DNA of 8,894 nt from UBA1381 sp964399965 (lineage in GTDB: Bacteria > Bacillota > Clostridia > UBA1381). The notes under the pieces are model-generated. The model was not told where the DNA came from, searched no databases, and was given only the letters and a program-made list of their open reading frames with translations. Within the stretch, counting starts at the first letter, position 1. The number at the start of each line of letters is the position of its first letter. The stretch covers positions 1 to 8,894 of the forward strand of contig CAYNRX010000056.1 in assembly GCA_964399965.1 (NCBI GenBank), given 5' to 3'. This document shows positions 1 through 5,116 of this stretch, piece by piece. Made by a program: the position numbers and the translations under genes.

Positions 1-333
1 TTGCGGAACAACGATGACCTCAATCGGCTTGCCCAGTTTTTTAGTATAGTCGATAGTGTGTTTCGTTCCTCGTGATACACCGTCCCAGAATACGAGAGCC
101 ATATCACACAGCTCGACCATGCGGTCGTTGCGCTTAAGCGGCGCGCCACGATGGTACAGCTTGTATTGCGGGCGCATGATGAGCTTTGATATTCTGTGTT
201 TATCGGCGTATTTTTCGGCGAGCGTATCCACACCGTTCGCGCCGCCGCTTATGATAAGCTCCGTTTCGGCGGGAATATGCGGCGATATGTCGTAGTCTGT
301 GATGCTGCGTGAACCAACTATAAGCAGTTTCAT
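1..333 (-). CDS. SLOG-domain (DUF2493/YspA-like) nucleotide-binding-fold protein, 3' end beyond window
   Basis: The reverse strand is open from an ATG at 333 to the window edge (111 codons, no stop). The start has a GGAGTG ribosome site about 7 bases upstream. The protein opens with a Rossmann-like strand and loop (MKLLIVGSRSI, residues 1-11). It then has the glycine-rich loop SGGANGVDTLAE (29-40), the basic segment APLKRND (64-70) and FWDGVSRGT (82-90). This set is typical of the DUF2493/YspA branch of the SLOG superfamily, which is related to DprA and LOG proteins. SLOG domains are thought to bind or process nucleotide-derived ligands; the ligand of this branch is not established. Family members are short, so probably only a few C-terminal residues are missing. 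It is divergent from an XRE regulator and has its own near-perfect promoter. Confidence 0.85.
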   Translation of the reverse strand, partial: MKLLIVGSRSITDYDISPHIPAETELIISGGANGVDTLAEKYADKHRISKLIMRPQYKLYHRGAPLKRNDRMVELCDMALVFWDGVSRGTKHTIDYTKKLGKPIEVIVVPQ

Positions 334-356
334 GATATACACTCCTTTGCATTATC

Positions 357-370
357 TAATGTATACATTA
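357..370. promoter_or_regulatory. Palindromic candidate operator TAATGTATACATTA
   Basis: This is a perfect 14-base palindrome covering part of the -10 box and the expected start point of the leftward SLOG promoter. It contains one ATGTAT and one ATACAT half-site, and the same pair recurs at 404-409 and 423-428. The position suits a repressor site, and the adjacent XRE protein is the obvious candidate. Binding is inferred, not shown. Confidence 0.5.
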
Positions 371-395
371 TATAACTTAAAAGTCTACATGTCAA
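367..395 (-). promoter_or_regulatory. Consensus sigma-A promoter for the leftward SLOG gene
   Basis: Read on the minus strand, TTGACA (395-390) is followed after exactly 17 bases by TATAAT (372-367). Both boxes match the housekeeping consensus perfectly. Transcription would begin near 360, giving a leader of about 27 bases before the ATG at 333. The -10 box lies partly inside a 14-base palindrome (357-370), so repression by a dimeric regulator is plausible. Confidence 0.85.
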
Positions 396-401
396 GATAA
401 G

Positions 402-430
402 TTATGTATTAAAATGATATAAATACATAA
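402..430. promoter_or_regulatory. Inverted repeat TTATGTATT-N11-AATACATAA, candidate operator of the XRE gene
   Basis: Two perfect 9-base inverted arms (402-410 and 422-430) flank an 11-base spacer just upstream of the XRE coding region. The arms carry the same ATGTAT/ATACAT half-sites as the palindrome at 357-370. The repeat spans the likely XRE promoter, which has an extended -10, so autoregulation is plausible. A second inverted pair, ATAACTTA (372-379) and TAAGTTAT (398-405), lies between the two sites. Confidence 0.45.
415..423 (+). promoter_or_regulatory. Possible extended -10 promoter (TGATATAAA) for the XRE gene
   Basis: TG-N-TATAAA at 415-423 fits an extended -10 element, which can work with a poor -35 box. 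No good -35 is seen at 16-18 bases upstream. Transcription would start near 430, leaving a leader of about 20 bases that includes the GAGAGGTG ribosome site. The element lies inside the inverted repeat at 402-430. Confidence 0.4.
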
Positions 431-451
431 GGTATACGAGAGGTGTTATTC

Positions 452-658
452 ATGTTGAGACTAAGAGTTACTGAGCTGCTTAAGGAACGCGGATGGTCTA
501 AATATTCGCTGTACAAGCAACTGGGCATGAGTTATCAAAACTACAGCAATATGATAAACAATAAAACTTCGTCCATACGCTATGAGAATATAGAAGCCAT
601 GTGCATATTTTTTGATGTTACACCCAATGAGCTGTTTGAGTGGGACTTTGAAAAATAA
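452..658 (+). CDS. Small XRE/Cro-type helix-turn-helix transcriptional regulator
   Basis: This 68-residue protein is almost entirely one Cro/CI-type helix-turn-helix domain. Helices 2 and 3 fall at about residues 17-36 (SKYSLYKQLGMSYQNYSNMI). They are followed by the YENIEAMCIFFDVTPNELFEW segment common in very short XRE regulators. The ATG at 452 is chosen because GAGAGGTG (438-445) sits 6 bases upstream; a GTG at 443 lies inside that ribosome site. The protein has no dimerisation or protease domain, so it resembles a Cro-like or accessory repressor more than a full CI. Its codon use is more AT-rich than the genes to its right. It is divergent from the SLOG gene, shares a control region with repeated half-sites, and is closed by a terminator, so it is probably a self-contained control unit. 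The binding target is inferred. Confidence 0.9.
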   Translation: MLRLRVTELLKERGWSKYSLYKQLGMSYQNYSNMINNKTSSIRYENIEAMCIFFDVTPNELFEWDFEK

Positions 659-661
659 GAT

Positions 662-690
662 AAAGCCGTCCTTTTTAGGGCGGTTTTGTT
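662..690 (+). terminator. Intrinsic terminator after the XRE gene
   Basis: An 11-pair stem (662-672 with 677-687, including two G-U pairs) encloses a TTTT loop. Its 3' arm runs into a T-rich stretch (TTTTGTT). It starts 3 bases after the XRE stop codon and isolates that gene from the downstream cassette. Confidence 0.8.
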
Positions 691-718
691 GTAGTTGAAC
701 AAATTCTGCTCTAATTAT

Positions 719-731
719 TGTACACTGTACA
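719..731. promoter_or_regulatory. Palindrome TGTACA-C-TGTACA, candidate operator
   Basis: Two TGTACA hexamers separated by one base form a perfect odd-centred palindrome ending just 3 bases before the -35 box at 735. A further TGTACA occurs at 1114-1119, directly after the -10 box of the second promoter of the same type. This suggests a regulator site upstream of DUF4314. The binding protein is unknown. Confidence 0.4.
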
Positions 732-734
732 TAC

Positions 735-763
735 TTGATATAACGTGCAGGTTACGGTAATAT
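735..763 (+). promoter_or_regulatory. Promoter for the DUF4314 gene (TTGATA-N17-TAATAT)
   Basis: TTGATA (735-740) and TAATAT (758-763) are separated by exactly 17 bases, giving a start near 770 and a leader of about 29 bases. The -10 lies in GGTAATATGT (756-765), repeated exactly at the second promoter (1105-1114). The repeated architecture makes chance less likely. Confidence 0.65.
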
Positions 764-798
764 GTCAGTAACTAAAATGAATAAAGCGGTGAGGACAA

Positions 799-1023
799 AT
801 GAGATTTCCGAACAGAGCAACAGTAGATAAAATCCGAAAAACATACCCTGCCGGGACGAGGGTGGAGTTGGTACGCATGGACGACAGCCAAGCCCCGCCG
901 ATCGGCACACAGGGCACCGTGCTCGGCGTGGACGATACCGGGTCACTGATAATGCGGTGGGACAACGGCTGCGGCTTAAACGTGATATACAGAGTCGATG
1001 AGGTAAGGAAAATATACAGCTAA
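799..1023 (+). CDS. DUF4314 domain protein
   Basis: This complete 74-residue protein matches the DUF4314 pattern throughout: an N-terminal RFPNRATVDKIRKTYPAGTRVELV helix and strand, then MDDSQAPPIGTQGTV, GVDDTGSLIMRWDNG and GLNVIYRVDEVRKI. The middle reads like a small SH3-like or KOW-like beta barrel, which is my structural inference. Members are common in clostridial phages, plasmids and integrative elements, and I know of no established function. The ATG at 799 follows a GTGAGGAC ribosome site. It has its own promoter and lies upstream of a second promoter serving the amidoligase. It may act with that cassette or may simply be an early phage gene. Confidence 0.85.
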   Translation: MRFPNRATVDKIRKTYPAGTRVELVRMDDSQAPPIGTQGTVLGVDDTGSLIMRWDNGCGLNVIYRVDEVRKIYS

Positions 1024-1037
1024 ATGCTGTGGCTGAC

Positions 1038-1065
1038 GTGTATATACACAATATGTTGTGTATAT
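1038..1065. repeat. Overlapping palindromes downstream of DUF4314 (hairpin or operator)
   Basis: GTGTATATACAC (1038-1049) is a perfect 12-base palindrome. ATATACACAA (1042-1051) is also perfectly inverted as TTGTGTATAT (1056-1065) across a 4-base loop. The two structures share bases, so they are mutually exclusive as hairpins. The following T-tract is weak (CTTTGTGT), so this is at best a poor terminator. It lies 18 bases before the -35 box of the amidoligase promoter, which suits a regulator site. Confidence 0.55.
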
Positions 1066-1083
1066 CTTTGTGTAGTAATCGTA

Positions 1084-1112
1084 TTGATAAATCTTCTGTT
1101 TAGAGGTAATAT
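1084..1112 (+). promoter_or_regulatory. Promoter for the amidoligase cassette (TTGATA-N17-TAATAT)
   Basis: TTGATA (1084-1089) and TAATAT (1107-1112) are 17 bases apart, with boxes and spacing identical to the promoter at 735-763. Transcription would begin near 1119 with a leader of about 41 bases. TGTACA at 1114-1119 overlaps the start region and could be a regulator half-site. Confidence 0.7.
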
Positions 1113-1159
1113 GTGTACAACAAAAGGAAAACACCTAAACAAAACGGAGGATTTAAAAA

Positions 1160-2104
1160 ATGAACGAGAAAATCAGAGCACAGATTGAGCGGGCAAAGAC
1201 ACAGACCATTGGGGTCGAGATTGAGATGAACAACATCACGAGAAACAAAGCGGCGAAGATCGCGGCGGAGTTTTTCGGAACAGGCAGATACGAAAACACA
1301 GCGGACAGAAACGGCTACTTCACATGGTCGGCATGGGACGGCGAGGGCAGAGAGTGGAAGTTTCAAAAGGACGTAAGCATCTCAGGACCTGATGTTAAGA
1401 AATGCGAATTGGTAACCCCGATACTTCACTACAGCGACATAGAAACCTTACAGGAGCTTATACGCAGACTCAGACACGCAGGGGCGGTCAGCAACGCAAC
1501 AGTCGGCGCAGGAGTCCACATCCACATCGGAGCCAACGGACATACACCGCATACACTCAGAAATCTTGCCAACATAATGGCGAGCCACGAGGAACTTATC
1601 GCCGAAGCCTTAAAGCTTGACCGAAATCGAATCAGTCGTTATTGCAGAACGGTCGATCCCAACTTCTTAGAGCAGATCAACAAGAAGAAACCGACAACGA
1701 TGTCAGCCTTGGCGGACGTTTGGTACAGGTCACAGGGTGCAAACTACGGCAGAAATACACATTACAACGGCAGCCGATACAGAATGCTCAACTACCATTC
1801 AGCATTCACGAAGGGGACGATTGAATTCAGACTTTTCCAATTTGACAGCCCAACGGCAGAACGCAAAGGCGGACTTCACGCAGGACAGCTTAAAAGCTAC
1901 ATACAGTTTTCCCTTTTACTCAGCCAGATGGCAAAGGAACTTAAAACGGCAAGCCCCAAGCCACAGCAAAAGGAAAACAAGAAATACGCAATGCGGACTT
2001 GGCTTTTAAGACTCGGATTCATCGGTGATGAGTTTGCGACAGCAAGAGACTTTCTAACAAGAAACCTTTCCGGCGACACCGCATTCAGACACGGCAGAGC
2101 GTAG
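1160..2104 (+). CDS. Amidoligase family protein (COOH-NH2 ligase, glutamine-synthetase fold)
   Basis: This 314-residue protein carries the ordered signatures of the Amidoligase_2 family, a GS-fold group predicted to form amide or isopeptide bonds using ATP. They are GVEIEMN (18-24, paired acidic residues expected to bind metal), CELVTPIL (82-89), GVHIHIGA (118-125, two histidines) and TIEFRLFQ (220-227, Glu222 and Arg224). The length fits a complete single-domain enzyme, and no key motif appears lost. The ATG at 1160 has a GGAGG ribosome site (1146-1150) at 9 bases. No signal peptide or membrane helix is seen, so it should be cytosolic. A cyclotransferase-fold gene follows 178 bases downstream. 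That pairing was noted in comparative genomics of this superfamily and suggests glutamyl-type modification of a peptide, protein or small amine. The substrate cannot be read from the sequence. Confidence 0.9.
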   Translation: MNEKIRAQIERAKTQTIGVEIEMNNITRNKAAKIAAEFFGTGRYENTADRNGYFTWSAWDGEGREWKFQKDVSISGPDVKKCELVTPILHYSDIETLQELIRRLRHAGAVSNATVGAGVHIHIGANGHTPHTLRNLANIMASHEELIAEALKLDRNRISRYCRTVDPNFLEQINKKKPTTMSALADVWYRSQGANYGRNTHYNGSRYRMLNYHSAFTKGTIEFRLFQFDSPTAERKGGLHAGQLKSYIQFSLLLSQMAKELKTASPKPQQKENKKYAMRTWLLRLGFIGDEFATARDFLTRNLSGDTAFRHGRA

Positions 2105-2128
2105 GGCGAAAAACTCCTGCCCCACCGA

Positions 2129-2203
2129 CCCGCCCATAAGGCGGGCACTGTCAAAGACTTTTGCTTCGCAAAAGCTGCCTACGGCAGCCGCCTTTCTTGG
2201 CGG
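2129..2203. repeat. Four consecutive hairpins between amidoligase and cyclotransferase
   Basis: Four perfect stem-loops lie in a row: CCCGCC/GGCGGG (2129-2145, loop CATAA), CTTTTGC/GCAAAAG (2158-2174, loop TTC), CTGCC/GGCAG (2175-2187, loop TAC) and CCGCC/GGCGG (2188-2203, loop TTTCTT). The last three abut with no spacing. No ribosome site or coding frame explains the stretch, and the frame leading into the next gene hits a stop at 2208-2210. There is no T-tract after any stem, so these are not ordinary terminators. They may protect or process mRNA between two genes, form a small structured RNA, or be remnants of a dispersed palindromic repeat. The rest of the gap (2204-2282) holds only a CTTGCGG direct repeat (2230-2236, 2239-2245). 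Confidence 0.75.
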
Positions 2204-2282
2204 TCTATAGGCGGTAGAAGGGTTATGCGCTTGCGGAACTTGCGGTGCAGAATGGTATTGCCTTCGGAAAGGATTGATTGAG

Positions 2283-2762
2283 ATGAAAAAATATTATTTA
2301 GCTTACGGAAGCAACCTTAACATTGCTCAAATGCGACATCGCTGCCCTACGGCGAGGGTTGTGGGAACGGCGGAGATACAAGGCTATGAGCTGTTGTTCA
2401 AAGGTTCAGGCACAGGGGCTTACCTCACCATTGAAAAGGCGAAAGGCAAGTCGGTGCCTACGGCGGTGTGGGAAGTCGGCAGGTATGACGAGCTGGCGCT
2501 TGACCGCTACGAGGGCTATCCGGACTTTTACTACAAAAAGGAGATATCGGTCGAATGTATAGAGATTGGGACGCATCGCAGACGAAAGGTCAGCGCGTTC
2601 GTATACATCATGCATGAGGACAGGCGGCTTGGCATACCGTCACGGTACTATGTTGAGACCTGTCTTGAGGGCTACAGGACATTCGGATTTGATGAGAAGA
2701 AATTATACATGGCGATCTACGAAAGCAGGGTGAGAAGCGATGAAAACAGCAGAGCCTATTGA
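2283..2762 (+). CDS. Gamma-glutamylcyclotransferase-fold (AIG2/GGCT-like) protein
   Basis: This 159-residue cytosolic protein has the GGCT/AIG2 hallmarks. YGSNL (8-12) is the substrate-binding loop. LDRYEGYPDFYYKK (73-86) contains Glu77 at the position of the catalytic glutamate. PSRYY (119-123) and the final LEGYRTFGFD segment follow as in the family. Such enzymes cyclise a gamma-glutamyl group to 5-oxoproline and release the attached amine. Next to an amidoligase it could remove or edit the bond the ligase makes; this functional link is inference. The ATG at 2283 is chosen because AAGGA (2269-2273) lies 9 bases upstream. A TTG at 2274 would touch the ribosome site. No separate promoter is evident, so it probably depends on the promoter at 1084. 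Its end overlaps the next gene by 23 bases. Confidence 0.9.
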   Translation: MKKYYLAYGSNLNIAQMRHRCPTARVVGTAEIQGYELLFKGSGTGAYLTIEKAKGKSVPTAVWEVGRYDELALDRYEGYPDFYYKKEISVECIEIGTHRRRKVSAFVYIMHEDRRLGIPSRYYVETCLEGYRTFGFDEKKLYMAIYESRVRSDENSRAY

Positions 2763-2946
2763 AGAAAGAATATGCCCTAAGTGCGGGGCAAGCTACACGG
2801 GAGTTTCGGCAACATCGAGGTATGCGGAATACGACTGCATTTGCCCAGACTGTGGTGTGAAGGAAGCGTTGGAGAGTATCGGTGTGCCGCAGGACGAACA
2901 GGAAAAAATACTTGATATAGTGCATTCGGCGAACACAATCCGATAA
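2740..2946 (+). CDS. Small zinc-ribbon-like protein
   Basis: This 68-residue protein has two CxxC knuckles, CPKC (12-15) and CPDC (35-38), with 19 residues between them, plus an extra cysteine at 33. That pattern suits one zinc-ribbon site. The C-terminal half (KEALESIGVPQDEQEKILDIVHS) is probably helical. It starts inside the end of the cyclotransferase gene (23-base overlap) after an AGGGTGAG ribosome site, so the two are probably translationally coupled. Similar small proteins are familiar from clostridial phages, but I know of no assigned function. It occupies the slot where many HK97-type phages carry an HNH endonuclease before the small terminase, but it lacks HNH residues. A nucleic-acid-binding or adaptor role is possible. 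Confidence 0.75.
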   Translation: MKTAEPIEERICPKCGASYTGVSATSRYAEYDCICPDCGVKEALESIGVPQDEQEKILDIVHSANTIR

Positions 2947-2954
2947 GCCGATAC

Positions 2955-2980
2955 AGCCGCCTGTAACGGGCGGTTTTTTC
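2955..2980 (+). terminator. Intrinsic terminator closing the accessory cassette
   Basis: The stem pairs 2955-2962 with 2968-2975 (core CCGCC/GGCGG, with G-U pairs at both ends of the core) around the loop GTAAC. It runs straight into TTTTTT (2974-2979). It begins 8 bases after the zinc-ribbon stop and separates the accessory cassette from the packaging genes. No promoter is visible between it and the small terminase. Confidence 0.8.
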
Positions 2981-3001
2981 GTGTTTAGTAATGGATAGAA
3001 A

Positions 3002-3008
3002 GAAGGTG
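3002..3008 (+). promoter_or_regulatory. Ribosome binding site that fixes the TTG start of the small terminase
   Basis: GAAGGTG (3002-3008) lies 6 bases before a TTG at 3015. The in-frame ATG at 2991 has no recognisable ribosome site. The longer string GAAGGTGATA is found again directly before the prohead protease start (6353-6362). Confidence 0.75.
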
Positions 3009-3014
3009 ATACCC

Positions 3015-3488
3015 TTGGCACAGAGGGGCAGGAAGCCGAAACCAACGGCAATAAAAGAGCTTGAGGGCAACCCCGGCAAGCGGCAGTTAAACGAATATGA
3101 GCCGCGCCCCGCGGCAAAAGCGCCAACGTGTCCCAAATGGCTTGACGATGATGCAAAGAAGGAATGGCGCAGACTTGCGAAACAGATGGAGCAGATAGGA
3201 ATACTTACGGAGGTGGACATGGCCGCCTTTGCGGCATATTGTCAGGCGTATTCGCGGTGGAAGACAGCCGAGGAGTTCATATCAAAACATGGTTCGATAG
3301 TCAAGACACCAAGCGGATATTGGCAGCAGGTACCGCAGGTGTCAATAGCGCAGCAGTACATGAAGCAAATGACAAAGCTGTGTGAGCAGTTCGGTCTGAC
3401 GCCCGCGTCAAGGTCGAGAATAGTTGCGGATACGAAACGGAACGAATATATCGATGAAATGGATGCTATCTTAGGAGACAGCGTATGA
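3015..3488 (+). CDS. terS: Phage terminase small subunit, P27 family
   Basis: This 157-residue protein begins MAQRGRKPKPTAIKELEGNP when started at TTG 3015, the typical opening of P27-type small terminases (Terminase_4). The KRGRKP-like basic tail and EGNPGKR are followed by CPKWL (39-43), a helical middle and a C-terminal GLTPASRSRI (127-136) that is characteristic of the group. The small subunit recognises phage DNA and recruits the large subunit to start packaging. The strong ribosome site favours TTG over the ATG at 2991, which would add eight atypical residues. Its stop overlaps the large-terminase start by 4 bases (ATGA), indicating translational coupling. The length is normal for the family. 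Confidence 0.92.
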   Translation: MAQRGRKPKPTAIKELEGNPGKRQLNEYEPRPAAKAPTCPKWLDDDAKKEWRRLAKQMEQIGILTEVDMAAFAAYCQAYSRWKTAEEFISKHGSIVKTPSGYWQQVPQVSIAQQYMKQMTKLCEQFGLTPASRSRIVADTKRNEYIDEMDAILGDSV

Positions 3489-5104
3489 TGGAGACAAGAC
3501 CTTCGGATTATCCGAGATTAGAAGAATACACACCTACCCGGTTCATGCTGACGACCTCGTATTATGATAAAGCGAAGGCTGACAGAGCAGTCGCATTTAT
3601 TGAGAACCTGCACCACACAAAAGGCAAATGGGCGGGAAAGCGGTTTTGGCTGCTGCCTTGGCAGGAACAGATCGTCCGTGATATTTTCGGCATAGTAAAA
3701 GAGGACGGAACAAGACAGTTCCACACGGCATACGTTGAGATAGGCAAGAAGAACGGCAAGTCGGAGCTTGCGGCGGCGGTGGCGCTGTATCTGCTGTACG
3801 CGGACAATGAGCCATCGGCAGAGGTGTACGGCGCGGCGGCGGACAGACAGCAGGCGAGCATCGTTTTCGATGTTGCGAACCAGATGGTGAAGATGTCCCC
3901 GGCGCTCATGAAACGCTCAAAGATAATGACAGCGACAAAGCGAATCGTCAATTACACCAACGCGGGGTTTTATCAGGTGCTGTCAGCCGAAGTCGGCACA
4001 AAGCATGGTCTGAACGTATCCGGACTCGTCTTTGACGAGCTTCACGCGCAGCCGAACAGAAAACTTTATGATGTTCTTACCAAAGGCTCCGGTGACGCGC
4101 GTGAGCAGCCGCTTTTTTTTATTATAACGACAGCCGGAACAGATAAGAATTCTATCTGCTATGAGCTGCATACAAAGGCGAAGGATATATTATCCGGAAG
4201 AAAGATCGATCACACATTCTATCCTGTCGTGTACGGACTTGACATTGAGGACGACTGGCACGATGAGCGAAACTGGTATAAGGCGAACCCATCGCTCGGG
4301 CATACGATAAAGATAGAGCGGGTGCGGGAGGCATATAAAGAGGCGCTGCAAAATCCCGCCGAGGAGAACGTATTCCGTCAGCTAAGGCTGAACACGTGGG
4401 TAAACAGCACGGTGTGCTGGATACCGGAGCATATCTACGATAAAGGCAGCGCACCATTCGATGCGCGGATGCTTGAGGGCAGAGCCTGTTTCGGAGGGCT
4501 TGATCTTTCATCGACATCGGATATATCGGCGTTTGTTCTCGTGTTCCCTCCACTCGGCGAAAACGAGCCGTATTACGTGCTGCCGTACTTCTGGCTGCCA
4601 GAGGACACGCTTGATCTGAGGGTGCGGCGAGATCATGTGCCGTATGATGTCTGGCGAAAACAGGGATATATAAACGTCACAGAGGGTAATGTTATACACT
4701 ACGCGTTTATCGAAAAGCAAATCGTTGAACTCGGAAAGAGGTTTAACATAAAAGAGATCGGCGTGGACAGATGGAACGCAACGCAGATGATACAAAACCT
4801 TGAGGACGAAGGGTTTACGATGGTGCCTATCGGACAAGGCTATAAGGATATGTCGCCGCCGACCAAGGAGCTTTACAAGCTGCTGCTTGAGGGCAGGTTC
4901 GCCCATGGCGGCAATCCGGTACTGCGATGGATGGCGGGAAATGTTGTGGTGGAAACCGATGCGGCGGAGAATATCAAGCCGACAAAGGCGAAATCTACCG
5001 AGAAGATAGACGGCATTGTAGCGGCGATCATGGCGCTTGACAGGGCGATACGAAACAGGGACGAAGGCAGCGTTTACGATACGAGGGGGATAATATTTAT
5101 ATAG
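3485..5104 (+). CDS. terL: Phage terminase large subunit (ATPase and nuclease)
   Basis: This 539-residue protein is the DNA-packaging motor subunit. The N-terminal ATPase has an adenine-binding WLLPWQ segment (55-60), a Walker A-type loop GKKNGKS (87-93), a Walker B strand LVFDE (181-185) and the coupling motif ITTAG (214-218). The C-terminal RNase H-like nuclease shows the expected acidic residues: Asp340 in GGLDLSS, Asp428 in IGVDRW and Asp509 in KIDGIVA. The length and layout fit the Terminase_1 family found with P27-type small subunits. The ATG at 3485 overlaps the terS stop and has TTAGGAGA (3471-3478) upstream. It makes unit-length ends at pac or cos sites; which type cannot be told here. 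The gene appears intact. Confidence 0.95.
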   Translation: MMETRPSDYPRLEEYTPTRFMLTTSYYDKAKADRAVAFIENLHHTKGKWAGKRFWLLPWQEQIVRDIFGIVKEDGTRQFHTAYVEIGKKNGKSELAAAVALYLLYADNEPSAEVYGAAADRQQASIVFDVANQMVKMSPALMKRSKIMTATKRIVNYTNAGFYQVLSAEVGTKHGLNVSGLVFDELHAQPNRKLYDVLTKGSGDAREQPLFFIITTAGTDKNSICYELHTKAKDILSGRKIDHTFYPVVYGLDIEDDWHDERNWYKANPSLGHTIKIERVREAYKEALQNPAEENVFRQLRLNTWVNSTVCWIPEHIYDKGSAPFDARMLEGRACFGGLDLSSTSDISAFVLVFPPLGENEPYYVLPYFWLPEDTLDLRVRRDHVPYDVWRKQGYINVTEGNVIHYAFIEKQIVELGKRFNIKEIGVDRWNATQMIQNLEDEGFTMVPIGQGYKDMSPPTKELYKLLLEGRFAHGGNPVLRWMAGNVVVETDAAENIKPTKAKSTEKIDGIVAAIMALDRAIRNRDEGSVYDTRGIIFI

Positions 5105-5116
5105 GGAGTGATGTTT

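Noticed and set aside
56..295. 79-codon plus-strand frame at the left edge
   Set aside because: The minus strand here encodes an intact SLOG sequence with its own ribosome site and promoter, so the plus-strand frame is a shadow.
695..717. TTGAAC at 695-700 as a -35 box with a TAATTA -10
   Set aside because: The spacing to TAATTA is only 11 bases, while the TTGATA-N17-TAATAT promoter further downstream fits much better.
752..1051. 99-codon open frame on the minus strand over DUF4314
   Set aside because: It is antisense to a complete DUF4314 protein with a ribosome site. Its composition is rich in Cys, Arg and Ser, with no domain.
2158..2203. Hairpin cluster as a CRISPR array or rho-independent terminator
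   Set aside because: The arms differ from hairpin to hairpin with no constant repeat and no spacers, and no T-tract follows any stem.
2274..2282. TTG start for the cyclotransferase
   Set aside because: It abuts the AAGGA ribosome site with no spacing. The ATG at 2283 is correctly spaced and gives the usual family N-terminus.
2608..3156. 182-codon open frame on the minus strand
   Set aside because: It runs across the cyclotransferase end, zinc-ribbon gene, terminator and terS, all better supported on the plus strand. Its cysteine-, serine- and leucine-rich composition is typical of an antisense shadow.
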